DNA of 64,000 nt, taken from Sequoia sempervirens (taxonomy: Eukaryota; Streptophyta; Pinopsida; Cupressales; Cupressaceae). The first letter of the stretch is position 1. Each line of letters opens with the position of its first letter. Below, piece by piece: positions 1 through 10,400 of this stretch. The notes under the pieces are model-generated. The model saw only the letters and a list, made by a program, of their open reading frames with translations, searched no databases and was not told where the DNA came from. The stretch is from assembly GCA_007258455.2 (NCBI GenBank), contig VDFB02193867.1, forward strand, positions 573,662,395 to 573,726,394, read 5' to 3'. The position numbers and the translations under genes are program-made.

Positions 1-10
1 CTTTCCTAGT

Positions 11-640
11 TATGAGAGTCTCTTAGTGCAAGAGAGTGAAATTTTTGACACATTCCTTAATTCTACATTGTCTATCCTTCACTCATCCCCTAATATCTCT
101 CCTATTTGTGAGGATGTTTTGAAACAAGAGGATGCAAGCATAGACAATCATGACAATCATAGTTGCTCTTCTCCCTATACCTATCATTATTATTATTAAG
201 GTATATTGGTATTAAAATATACACTCATTGAGATTCATGACAATCTTGTTTTCTCCTCTCCTAAAAACTCTCCTACTTGGGAAGATATTATGGTGCAAGA
301 GGATGAGATCATTGACACATTTCTTGACATCACTTTGCCTAGTCTTCATTCATCTCCCAATATTTCTCCCATTTTTGAGAATGATGTGATAGAAGAAGAT
401 TCAAGCATTGACAATCATGAAAATCCTAGTTGTTCTTTTCCCAACACCTCTCCTACTTGTGACAAAGGTGTATTGGTGTTAAAAGATTCAACCATTGAAC
501 ATCACGACAATATTTATTGCTTCTCTCCTAAAACCTATCCTATTTGGGAGGATATTTTTGGACATAAAAATGAAAAGAAGGCTTCCTTAAATGAAGATGA
601 TAAGGTGACATTATACTTCCCCTTGCTAGAAGATCATTAA
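11..640 (+). pseudogene. Acidic Ser/Pro-rich repeat ORF of an LTR retroelement
   Basis: An open frame (clean from 206 to 640, with a stop near 200) encodes a Ser/Pro/Asp/Glu-rich protein without a recognised domain. It is built of 89-residue repeats beginning near WED/YES-xxVQE and containing HSSPNISPI and IDNH motifs. It lies upstream of an aspartic protease in the same orientation, so it is probably the gag-side or spacer part of the same element. Similar acidic ORFs lie in the unrelated-looking element at 24.7-26.9 kb. The left end runs off the window. Function is unknown; I infer only that it is retroelement-encoded. Confidence 0.5.
11..640 (+). repeat. 267-bp in-frame tandem repeat, about 2.4 copies
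   Basis: Equivalent codons for the YES/WED start of the unit fall at positions 11, 278 and 545, exactly 267 bases (89 codons) apart. The first two units are complete and the third is cut short. The constant spacing, a multiple of three, shows that unit length was kept in frame while base substitutions accumulated. Confidence 0.75.
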
Positions 641-685
641 AATGAGGATAGGTTTGTGCACGTTCTGAACATTAGATCTCCCTTG

Positions 686-766
686 ATTATTGGGCCTCCT
701 AAGTCTCCTCTAATTCTTGGACCTCCTAAGAGTCCTCTAATTATTGGACCTCCCAAGTCATCTCTT
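686..766 (+). repeat. 27-bp tandem repeat, 3 copies
   Basis: Units start at 686, 713 and 740 and each reads close to ATTATTGGACCTCCTAAG plus nine bases. In one frame they encode a nine-residue Gly-Pro-Pro-Lys-Ser repeat (II/LGPPKSPL). They lie between the acidic repeat ORF and the protease ORF, and probably belonged to the same polyprotein before stops appeared. Confidence 0.8.
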
Positions 767-983
767 GAACCATTATTATCATAAGAGCCCCTCAACACAA
801 ATCATTACCTCGAGGAGCTATCTTAAATTTGGAAAGGCACTTACTAGTAACAATGTTCTGTAACAACCGAGTTATAATACCATTGCTCATACATATAACA
901 CAAGGAATAATAGGCAACCATAAACCATACCTACTTCATTACCATTACCTCAACCTATCTTTCCTAGTTCTCCTCATTTTCCT

Positions 984-1577
984 TTGCACAATGGAAAGGA
1001 GTATGATCTTGTAGAACAACACAAAAACACTCTTGCTAATATTTCTTTATTGGATCTCATTCAAGCATCACCTAATTACCATAACATGCTTCAAAATGCC
1101 TTACAAAAAGTTGTTATTCCTCCTAGTGTGCAACCGAATGATGTAGCATTCCTAATTCAAGGTATGAACTTGGTCAACTTAGGCATTACCTTTCACCAAG
1201 ATGAGTTACCTCCATTAGAAGTGCAAAAACAAAATGATGCTTTAATGATAGTAGTTGATATTAACATTAATGGTCATATGTATCGCATTAAATGTGCTCT
1301 CATCGATAATGGTTCAACACTCAATGTTTATAGTGTAAGCCTTCTTGATAAGATTAGAGTGGACAAGAGTCAAATTCAACCAGATAATCTGTCTATTCAT
1401 GGATTTGATTATATGGGAAAACAACCACTTGGTGTGATAGCATTGCCTATTGGAGTTGGAAAGGTCACATTGCAAACTCCTATCCATGTCATGCCTCAAG
1501 ATCTCTCATACAATCTTCTTTTGGGTATACCATGGATTCATGAAATGATTGGATACTTTCAACTCTTCATTTTTTAA
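984..1577 (+). CDS. Retropepsin-like aspartic protease fragment of an LTR retrotransposon
   Basis: This 197-residue frame ends in a retroviral-type aspartic protease fold. The active-site loop is ALIDNGSTLNV (normally D-T/S-G-S/A), near residue 106-116, so the Asp is kept but the next residue is Asn. The flap side has PLGVIALPIGVG, and the second conserved strand YNLLLGIPWIH lies near residue 175-185. In plant Ty3 elements this enzyme cuts the Gag-Pol polyprotein. The upstream part is a Gag/spacer-like segment. The frame stops shortly after the protease, and G-patch-like and zinc-knuckle-like pieces follow in other frames. No RT, RNase H or integrase follows before the LTR at 3645, so the element is deleted or non-autonomous. 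Confidence 0.75.
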   Translation: MHNGKEYDLVEQHKNTLANISLLDLIQASPNYHNMLQNALQKVVIPPSVQPNDVAFLIQGMNLVNLGITFHQDELPPLEVQKQNDALMIVVDININGHMYRIKCALIDNGSTLNVYSVSLLDKIRVDKSQIQPDNLSIHGFDYMGKQPLGVIALPIGVGKVTLQTPIHVMPQDLSYNLLLGIPWIHEMIGYFQLFIF

Positions 1578-1974
1578 TGAAGTATGTTTACAACAACAAG
1601 GTTTATACAATAAAGGTTGACCCCCAACCATAAATTTTTTTGCACATGAAGAATGACAAGGAAAGTCCTTTGAAAACATTGATACCAACTTCAAAAGTAG
1701 AGCCCATGCAAGAGGAACAAAAAGAGAACAATATTAAAAAAATCACAAAGCTATTGATGATGCATGAGGTTCATTATATTTTAAACCTACATTCATGGTA
1801 GAATACAAGATTACATACAAAACTGGAAAAGAGAAAGAAACAAACATAATATTCACACAAGTTGAGTCATAAAAAGCATGTGAGTGCACAACTTTTAGTA
1901 AAGAAGAGGAAAACACAAGTTATACATCCACATATGAAGAGTGTGATCATGAGAAACCATCGAATCTAAAAGAG

Positions 1975-2295
1975 ATGGAAAATATTTATGGAAGACACTA
2001 TGAGCTTTTGAAGCAACTTGGCTATAGTGGAAAAGTATGTGGTGCTAGAGAACAAGGTATTTGTGTCCATATAGAGCCTAACACACAAGAAACAACTAGC
2101 AGTATTGGTTATTATTCCTTGAAGGAAATGAAATCATCAAAGAAACCTTCACTTAATATCAATTTCATCACAAAAAAAACTCCTAGGAAATCTTCAAACA
2201 CATGTATTAGTAATGATTGGGGTTCATTATATTTTACACCCTCTTTAAGGGAGGGTACAAAACCTCACAATTTAGAGAGTTTTGTGTATGTATGA
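1975..2295 (+). pseudogene. G-patch-like piece of the polyprotein
   Basis: The frame contains LLKQLGYSGKVCGAREQGI near residues 11-29, which resembles the plant retroelement G-patch consensus (LLxKxGYxxGxGLGxxEQGI). A G-patch after the protease is known in some plant Ty3 polyproteins, where it is thought to bind nucleic acid. Key glycines in the middle are lost (GKVCGA instead of GxGLGA). The remainder is a Ser/Lys-rich spacer. The upstream frame is interrupted between 1577 and 1975. The identification rests on one motif. Confidence 0.5.
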
Positions 2296-2369
2296 CACCT
2301 TGTACTAAGAAATAAATAACTTTCTCAAAAATTAAAGGAACATCTTTTACTATTGATCAAGAGAGTACC

Positions 2370-2570
2370 TTGTTGAAGCTTCTCCAAGCTTGCTTGATAT
2401 CTCTCCCTCGACTAACACAAAATAAATTTTACAAAAAAAGCTCACTTTATGTATATTATCGATTGCATGGTCATTCTACCAATGAATGTAAGGATTTGAG
2501 TGATAAAATTCAATATCTTAAGGATTATGGTGCTCTTCCTTGTGTTGATGCACCTATTTCCTCTAATTGA
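2370..2570 (+). pseudogene. CCHC-like knuckle remnant of the polyprotein
   Basis: The segment YVYYRLHGHSTNECKDL is close to the plant gag-type pattern CxYHRxxGHxTxxCxxL, with the first Cys replaced by Tyr. The following DKIQYLKDYGAL matches the helical continuation usually seen after that pattern. It is in a different frame from the G-patch-like piece, so at least one frameshift separates them. It ends in stops before a non-coding 3' region. Finding this motif downstream of the protease is an unusual order. Confidence 0.45.
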
Positions 2571-2572
2571 TA

Positions 2573-3644
2573 ATGATCTTCATCCTATCATGTTGCTCAT
2601 CACTATGTGGCACTGGTAGCTTTATGTCTCTTGCTCATTTCCATTCATAGTGGTATAATATTAAGTGCAACCATATTTCTTTTGGTGGCAACATGATAGT
2701 TCTTTGTGGTTGTCTTTGTCTGTTTGATTTGAGGGCAAGGATAACTAGTTTTGGGAGGTGTGCATTCTTTCCAAGGATCCCCTATTCCTCTCTTTATACT
2801 TAAAATACCAACATAGCAAGTATGTTGACATTTTAAGTGGGGGGCATATTGTCCACCCTTCATTGTTTGCATGTTCTCTTCTTAGTGATGATAGCATACA
2901 TCTCCTAGGAAGTGTGATCATTACATTGGCATTATTTTATTGGAATTGACACTATTTCATTTTGGCATTAACATTTTGACATTTCTTGCTTCACTTTGTT
3001 CATAGAAGTTGAATTAGTGTAGCATTAGCATAGCATATTGATCATGTTGTGGCACCTTATCAAAGTTGTCAAGGAGTATAAATTTTGGTATGGTTAACAT
3101 ATGGGATCCTGTATACCTAACATGACTTTCCCATCATCACTTGTTTTGTTGGATCACACCTTGTAGACCTAGTGTGTGTTTCTCATATTTGTCTTGGGGG
3201 CTCACCTAGTGTATATTAGACTGCACTAACCCTTGTGAGTGTATTTCTCATGGCCACCGAGTATAAAACAACTTGATTTCTTGTGGATCCATGTGTTTCA
3301 TAAGTGATTTTATATCCTTATGAGTGTATTTGATGTACATGGCATAATACAACTTGTTAGTTCATTTTTCTTTCCTCTTTTCATTAATTTTGGCATTGGT
3401 GTTTGTGTATCTTGTCTTGCTACTTCATATCATACATTCATGTGTGTCCCTTTGCACTTATGTTGGTTTTCCATGTGATCTTAGATCCTGGGGGATTGAT
3501 CACCTTCCTTGATTTTTGTTATCCTATCCCATCAACATTTGTGCACTCAAACCCCTCTTGACATATATTTGTCTATTTTAGTGTGAATTTGAGCATAGGG
3601 CTCATCCACTCACTAAAGTGGGGGCTAAATGTAGTGGAGGAAAA
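2573..3644 (+). other. 3' untranslated region with two polypurine-tract-like sites
   Basis: No convincing reading frame is present. Two purine-rich runs of the type that primes plus-strand synthesis are visible: AAGTGGGGGGCA at 2834-2845 and AAAGTGGGGGC at 3616-3626, the latter followed by GTGGAGGAAAA directly before the LTR start at 3645. The second site sits where a 3' polypurine tract should be. Confidence 0.5.
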
Positions 3645-5016
3645 TGTACACCTTTACATTTTCACACTATGTTTGGGTCCCTTAATTAAATTGGACTTAA
3701 TTAAGCCTCTAAATGACCCAATTATGCATTTAAAAGCTTAATTAATCATGTTTTTTTTTTAATTTATTTTCTGAAAGGGGAACCTGTATTAAACAATTGC
3801 AAACATAAAATTAAACACCTTGAAAATTGTGTCCTTGATTTAGGTCCTAGGACTGGGTGAATGGGTCCCCTTTAGATTCCAAAACCTAATTTAAAATGTG
3901 TTTTTGGTGGTATTTTAATGATCCCAATTCAAGTTGAAATTGTCAGCTTTTAAATTTTAACTATTGGGAAATGAGAAAATCACCTATAAATACATAGTTA
4001 TTTTATCAATTCAAAACATCTAGCATGAGGGCAAATTTCACAAGAGCAAATGTTATTGTCAAGAGCAATCAAGAGTAGATTTATTAGTCTTCTACATCAG
4101 CATTCAAGATCAACATCATCATGTCAAAGTTATTGAAATTCATGCATGTTTTCGAAGCTAACATTGTGATGTAGGTTTCAAGAATTCAAGTCAAAATTCA
4201 AGCATCAAGATCAACATTCAATAAATCCATTCCATGCAAGATCCAGAACTTAGAGAGACGTGTTAGACTTCAGTATTCTAAGGATCTCCATTCAAGGGTT
4301 TAGTGAGTTCTAACAAGCTAGTGCTCATTTATCATTCCTTCCTTTCATTATCATTTCATTTCAAGGTTTAATTACCAAAATGGGGTTTGACCAAGGAAAA
4401 CCCCCATTCACCAAAAATGAACAATTTTTCCCTCTCTTTATGTTTACAAATTTGCAGGTGAAGAAGGATTGAAGATTGATCAAAAGTGCAATTTTACAAA
4501 GTTGTCATTAAAGTTGTAAAGACACATTATCTTGTAGATTTTATTTCAAACTTTCTAATAGTGAGATTCAGAGGAATCAGGAACGTAGATCTAGGAGCCG
4601 AGGATTGTGAAATCAGATTTTGGATCCCTATAGCAGGACCCATTTTCCCTAGGGTGAATTTGTCCCAAGAGGACACTCAGCAACAACTTTCGGTGACTGG
4701 TACACATCAACTTACCCTTCTCATATCTTCCAAAATTTTGTTGTTTCTTATCGTTTCATGCTTTAAAAGGATGATTCAAGTTTCACATTGCATAATTGAG
4801 TTTATTTACTATTTTTAGTTTTTCTCCCCAAAGTGTTGTTCAGGAAGATTTTACCATGCCTTTTCATAAGGAAATTTGCAAGATCTCCAATATGGTTGAC
4901 TCACCTAGGGTTGAAATTCAATCCTACCTTTGGGGGATCTCATTTCCTATTTAAATAGAAGAAAGATAGGTTCATTACACCCCATTTCTCCCCTTTCTAT
5001 TTTTGGTAAACTTACA
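3645..5016 (+). mobile_element. LTR, about 1.37 kb, family shared with 53338-54699
   Basis: It begins with TGTACACC after a purine tract and probably ends in CTTACA at 5016. The second copy at 53338-54699 aligns along its length: both have TTTCACACTATGTTT near the start, a TATAAATA box about 330-340 bases in, CATCATGTCAAA, GGGGTTTGACNAAGG and GGTTGAAATTCAATC. The copies are clearly diverged. TTGGTGAACCC follows the right end and could be a primer-binding site, but its tRNA match is unclear. The right boundary is therefore provisional. Confidence 0.7.
3985..3992 (+). promoter_or_regulatory. LTR TATA box
   Basis: TATAAATA occurs at the same relative place in the related LTR (53671-53678), inside the shared context CTATAAATACNTAGTTATT. 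Conservation between two diverged copies supports a core promoter role. Confidence 0.55.
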
Positions 5017-6329
5017 TTGGTGAACCCATTTTTCTTTGTTTCATTGTTATATGTCTATAATTTAATTTATATATTAATCTATACTTTTATTGTATTAGAT
5101 GGAGCTCCTGGAATCTTTAAATAGGAGGTCAAGTGAACGAATTTGAAGAACACCATCATATGCATCTCTGTCTTCTTGATAGTCAAAGGCAGCTCATGAT
5201 TTGTTTCCTTCACCTAGAGGGAAATTACTATGTATTATGATCCTTTGTTGTATACTAATATGACATTTTTGAACATATATTTTGTATAACATATATGTGA
5301 CATTGTATGTCCATATGGCTTTCTTATATATGTTATACTTATATCAACATATAATGTTGTATGTATATATGGCTATTTGGTTAATACAAATCTTTTTTAT
5401 CAGTGGTGTCCATATTTGTATTATAAATCATTGTTTGAATAAATGAATAATGAATTGATGCAACTATAAATGATTAATGTTATCCATATTTGCACTATAA
5501 TTGATTAATTGAATAAGGCTCACTTTTTCATTTGGACTATAGTATGGTTGCATACTTGTTAGGACTAAATAATGACAAACTAATATTTTCAAAATAGCTT
5601 GTTGATATCCACTGGTTGGTTAGTATCTACCTTTAATATTATCTAGCTTGACTTCCCCCTACAACATGAAGAGTAGATATCCATGTAACTACAAAACTTA
5701 GGGATTGTAAGGACATTCAAGTACCCATCCATCCTTACACATTTGATCCTCTATCAATGTTATCACCTGAACAACCTAGCATTTCCTATTTCATTAAATG
5801 ATGTGACCTATTTATAATATGGACCCCTATCCTCTAGCAGACCAATCACTATTTTATATTTATATAGCTATTACTCATGCTCACACTTTCCTTCCTCTCA
5901 AATATATTTCTACATTGACCAAAATGTTTATGACTACCTTGAATTCAATCCGTGGAGGAGACTAGTTTTTTGGTGTAGATCGTATAGTCATGAGAGCATA
6001 TGGGTTCACTAGGTTATTATATAGTAAGCTTCTAAGAATGGTCCTACCATGAGTGTTTGCCTTAGAATTCCTACACTAGCAAGATATAATAAAAATTTAA
6101 CATGAAGCTGACAAAGGTAGAGCTACATTCTACTCCCTTTTATATGCCTTTTTGTAGTATCAATGTAACCAAGAATAAGACTATGGATTTCCTTCATGGC
6201 GTCAATGCAACTATTGTACCCAAACCAATTTTTTTTGCTTCATTAAGGAATTTTTCATAAAAGAGTAAACTTTGTTAAAATGATGTCAAAATACAGTTTT
6301 TGGGCAAGTCAAGTATTGACTTTGGTTAG
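5017..6329. other. AT-rich stretch without recognisable genes
   Basis: No domain is visible on either strand. Minor direct repeats occur: ATGTCCATATGGCT / ATGTATATATGGCT near 5310-5370, and a degenerate pair of units around CCATATTTG at 5409 and 5489. An ATG at 5099 opens a short frame just after the LTR, but it ends after 15 codons. Confidence 0.5.
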
Positions 6330-7760
6330 TGTCATGTTAGTCATCAGCAGCAATTGGTCACTACCTGGAGATCAGAACCTAAACCTGGGACTCAAAGCAG
6401 GACATGTTATGATGGAGAAGTGCTTCATGACAAAATTATACTCCTACAAAGTCAATTCAATGGCCAAAACAGTGTTTACAGAGGCAAAAACAAAGGAAGA
6501 CATTTTACAGAAAGTAAATCTGCACCCTTGTAGCTTAGGGGCGCCTTTCTTTTGAAGGCTCAGATTTAGTTGCTTTCGCTTGCAAATACATTCAATCTCT
6601 TCAGAATTTGACCAGCTTTCTGATGAGCTATCAAGTGAGGTCATTTGAGTTGAAAAACTTTGATAATTTAACTCGACAACAAAAGGTACGAAGAGAGTGC
6701 ATGTCACAGAGGCTATCAAATTTATAGTTTTTGCGCCCCTGTAGCCCAGGGGCACCCTTGAATTTGACCCCTCAGATGGATGAATATGTAAAATCTATTT
6801 CCAGGGGATCTTTTCTAGTTCAATTTAGCTCCACAACACCCCAGTTCGTGAGATGATCCAACATGCTAAGTGATCATGGTAGAGGTTCTACCAAAACTAG
6901 AGGGTGGAAAAATATAGAAATACACACCTATACCTCTATAAGCCAGGGGCGCCTAGCCTCTAGGCCTGTCAATTGGGTTTTTAACAGTCATAGTCTTCAT
7001 GAGACTTGTGCGGAATTCTCCCAGCTATCCAGTGAGTCCAGCCCTCAGCCCTCGGGATTTGTCAAATGCTCAAAGGGTCAGTGGAGATCACTGAAGAAAT
7101 CAAACAACTAGAAAAATGGCTAAGTGTGGGAAATACACACTCCCTTGGAAAAGTAACCCTTCTTTTTGGAGGTCTTAGAAGCAGTTTTCTTGCTTCGTCA
7201 CCTCCAGAGACATCTCTTCTCAATACTTCTAGCTACACAGAGAGATTGTCGGTGCACGAATCAAAGCATTCCAGCTCCCAATGTCAGGGGTCAAAGTATG
7301 GCGTCCAGATGAAAGTTACACTTTTATCAAATTAATGATTGTGCCTTCACAGGCTAGGGGTGCCCTTACTTTTGGGGTTCCTAATGCAGCTTTTAGGTAC
7401 CTTACATATAATTGTTGGTTGCGGAATTCTTCCAGTCACGCAATCAACCTATCATTCAGTCATCAGGGTTCATCGTTCACTGGTAGCGGCAGTTTGAAGC
7501 GTCAGATGGAAAAATAGAGAAATGACCAAGTCTAGAGACCTTGCATCAATTTAATCAAAGACGCCTAATTTTTTGAGGTGTCAAATGTTGTTTTTAGTAG
7601 TTGCAGCTCCCAGCAGACATTTCATCTTTTCTCTAAGGGCTTCGCGGTGGATATCTCAGCTCAATCACAACATCACTCAGGCATCCAAAAATTAGAGCTA
7701 AACAGAGGCAACTATAACTTTCAATGAGCTATAAAATAGGAAGTTAGCAAAAAATCTCAT
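6330..7760 (+). repeat. Diverged tandem array of about 205-bp units
   Basis: A recurring landmark close to AGGGGCGCCTTTCTTTTGAG appears near 6538, 6748 (GGGGCACCC), 6946 (GGGGCGCC), 7143 (degenerate), 7353 (GGGGTGCCC) and 7560 (GACGCC), giving spacings of about 197-210 bases. Between landmarks, CTCCCAG/TTCCAG and TCAGATGGA-type segments also recur. Units are strongly diverged. The block may be part of a decayed long LTR, by analogy with the arrays inside the long LTRs further right. Short reading frames here are incidental. Confidence 0.55.
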
Positions 7761-8409
7761 AACTTTTGCAAATGGACACCTAGAGAGTCAAGTTTAGACT
7801 TTTCAGAATCAGTGATTTTTTCTGAGTGCATCTAGATGCTGAGATTTTAGTTAGCTTATTAAAATAATATTAAATTCATTTTTTTTGCATGTAAGCATTA
7901 AATGGGCAATTTTCTTCAATATTTCAATATTGACGCCTTTTGTGATGTTAAATTACAAATTTGCATGTGAAAAAAGAATTGGATATTTTAATATTATTTA
8001 TTTTCCAGGACTTCGAGTCAATGCCAGTTGAATTGGAGGGGGTCCAATCATAAAGCTTCTTTTTAAATTAGAGTTTAAAGCTTGCAGTGGTGCCATTAAG
8101 CTACGAATTTATTTATTTTATTCAAGATGGCATCCTTTTTCTCTCACAGCAAGTTGGAGAGCAAGTGAATTTTTTCATTTGGATGAGCGAATTCTTCAAC
8201 AATCAACATTTGAAGGCACTACAAAGATTGTTTTCAGATTTCCTTGCAGGTACAAGTCCAAATTAATTAGTAGACTTCAAACAAGATGGTGATTTTAGCA
8301 AAAGCAGAGCATGAAAACTTCTATCTTAAATTCTTCTATTCTCATCTTAGGTTTTCTTTGCTTGTCCAAGATTCGACAACTTTTGACAAATCTGATCATC
8401 TAGGTTGGT

Positions 8410-8850
8410 TGTGCACAACTTCCTCTACAAAACCCATGTGTTAGATTTTTTTAGGAAAATTTACTCCAAAGCTTCAATTCTCGAAGCTTTGATTTTCTCA
8501 ACTGAAATTCCTTTGCATGGTGGAGTAAAATTTGACATTTTTCAAATCTGGCGTTGTGGGTTGTCTTAGAATATTTCTGGACAAAACCCATATTTATTTT
8601 TCTCAAAAAAATTGCCCCCCCGCAACCCCTCTGCCCCTGCTGCCCCCAATATATTTCATATTTTCTTAGAAAAATTGCCCCCGCAGCCCCTGCTGCCCCC
8701 AATTTCTTTTTTTATAAAAGTCTTTGCATGCCAATCTAAAATGCATTTTTTCACAATTTTGACGTTGTGGGTTGTCTTAGAATCATTTTCTAGACAAAAC
8801 CCACGTTTTAGAATTTTTGGTGAAAATTGCCCTTCGACAAGCTATTTTTA
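8410..8850 (+). repeat. Triplicated segment with C-rich tracts
   Basis: Three units share ACAAAACCCA followed by a T-rich run and AAAATT near 8414, 8580 and 8795. The last two also share TTGTGGGTTGTCTTAGAAT at 8557 and 8764. The middle unit contains C-rich runs (8616-8703, mixtures of GCCCC and CTGCCCCC) that are unusual in this AT-rich window. Confidence 0.6.
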
Positions 8851-10136
8851 GCCTTAACAAGTCACTTTTAGCTTTCTAGAGAAAGTTGTCAGAATATAGT
8901 CGAGTTCATAGTCAACGAGCGAGTTTTTCATAATGCTGTACACAGAGACTAAATTCAAGACCAAATCAGTCTTAATTCATGATTTCATCAAATGAGCTGA
9001 CACTGATTTGTATCAAGTGCATCCAGAAAGTTGACAAGTGTAGTCACTTAAGTCCCCTTGGTTTCATGCTTCGTATAGCTATTGTCTTCCAAGGCCAATT
9101 TAGAGGGTTGATATCTTTGGAATTTTGCATGTGCAGCAAGTTCATTTGCATTTCTCACAACTGGAGGGTTCACAATCAAACTTCACGTTTTCATCATGCA
9201 ACACTCTTCCATAGAGAAAAGCGTGAAAAATGTGAGAAACGTAAAGTTGCAGAAGGAACAGTGGCCATCACTTCAGTTACAAAGCTGCCAAAGTTATCAA
9301 TCAGTGAAATACCAGTTTAAGTGTGCAGAGATTTCCAGGTTTGCTTGAGTTGCTGACAAAGCAGTGAATTGATAGTTGAGACATGTGATGACCTTCAAAT
9401 GGTGATGCAGCCGATAACCTTGTGGAGGGGTTACTTGCTCGAGATAGCAGCTAGTGATCACCCAGTTGGAACCTGCAGTTACTTTTGAGGATAGAACCAG
9501 GAGCAGCAATTAGAACTCGACTTCCATCTTTAGTTCTCTTTGTTGAGTTCACACATGTTTATCTTATCCTCAAAGATATTTTGTAGGACTTGAAGTTTCA
9601 TTTAGGTTTTTCGTTAACTAATGGTAGTGTTCCAGTTAATTTGCTTTCAATAAGGACATGCATGCTTGCACATTGTCCATTTAGATTATATGTATCGATT
9701 AACTGATGGTAGCTTTCCAATTAACTGTATAGTTTCATTTATTAGGGTTTAGCAATAAAATCTGGCATGCTTGCAAGACTGTAGTTCACTCAAAGTGATT
9801 GTAGGGTTCCCTACACCTTTTTTATGTTTATAAATAAGAGCTTTTGCTCGTTTGTAATTAACTTTTCCACAAGATAGTAATATATGTTGAGCCCACCTTG
9901 CTTGTAATATTGTTGATTTTGTATCTATTCATGAGTTTTTATTATGATGATGAAATGTTATGCCACTCGGGTTTCATGTTATTATCATGGTGAATGCTCA
10001 TCTTAGTTAAATATAGTGGCTAGTTTGATCATGGATTGTATGCGTGTTTCGTCTATGTGTTTCGTCTATGCAATTTACTGTCCTAGTTGGCTATTCTTTG
10101 TTTTGTTTCTAATAAGCCTATTCAGATGAGCAAATA
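8851..10136. other. Non-coding stretch, possibly U3/R region of a degraded LTR
   Basis: No domain was recognised on either strand; the 113-codon frame at 8979-9320 has no recognisable motif. A TATAAATA lies at 9829-9836, about 300 bases before the tandem repeat at 10137. The order long repeats, TATA, then tandem repeats resembles the long LTRs elsewhere in the window, but I could not find paired ends or a target duplication. Confidence 0.35.
9829..9836 (+). promoter_or_regulatory. TATA-box-like sequence
   Basis: TATAAATA followed by AG-rich sequence and a pyrimidine stretch, within a region that looks like a degraded LTR. There is no second copy to test conservation. Confidence 0.35.
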
Positions 10137-10400
10137 GTTGAGCCCACCTTACCTTCACGTTGTGAATCTGTACCTAAAGCTTATCGTATGATGTGTTTGA
10201 TAATAAACCTATTCATCCAAGCAAATTGTTGAGCCCACCTTGCCTTCACATTGTGAATTTGTACCCAGTTTATCGTATATTTGTTGTTTCCAATAAACTT
10301 CTTCCTAGCCAAGAAAATAGTTAAGCCCACCTTGCCTTCACGTTATGAATCTGTACCTAAATTTTATCGTATAGAACATTCCTGCTCCATTTCCTCATGC
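10137..10400 (+). repeat. 91-92-bp tandem repeat, 3 copies
   Basis: Units start at GTTGAGCCCACC (10137, 10228) and GTTAAGCCCACC (10320). Each continues with CTTCACGTTGTGAATCTGTACC and TTTATCGTAT. A further partial unit (GTTGAGCCCACCTTGC) lies at about 9888. The array is probably part of a long terminal repeat leader. Confidence 0.8.

Noticed and set aside
3645..5016. A 110-codon frame at 4486-4818 as a gene
   Set aside because: It falls within the LTR, and the aligned LTR at 53338-54699 has a different frame there.
8451..8851. Gly/Ala-rich and Pro/Ala-rich frames on both strands
   Set aside because: They are produced by C-rich tracts within a triplicated non-coding segment; opposite-strand frames mirror one another.
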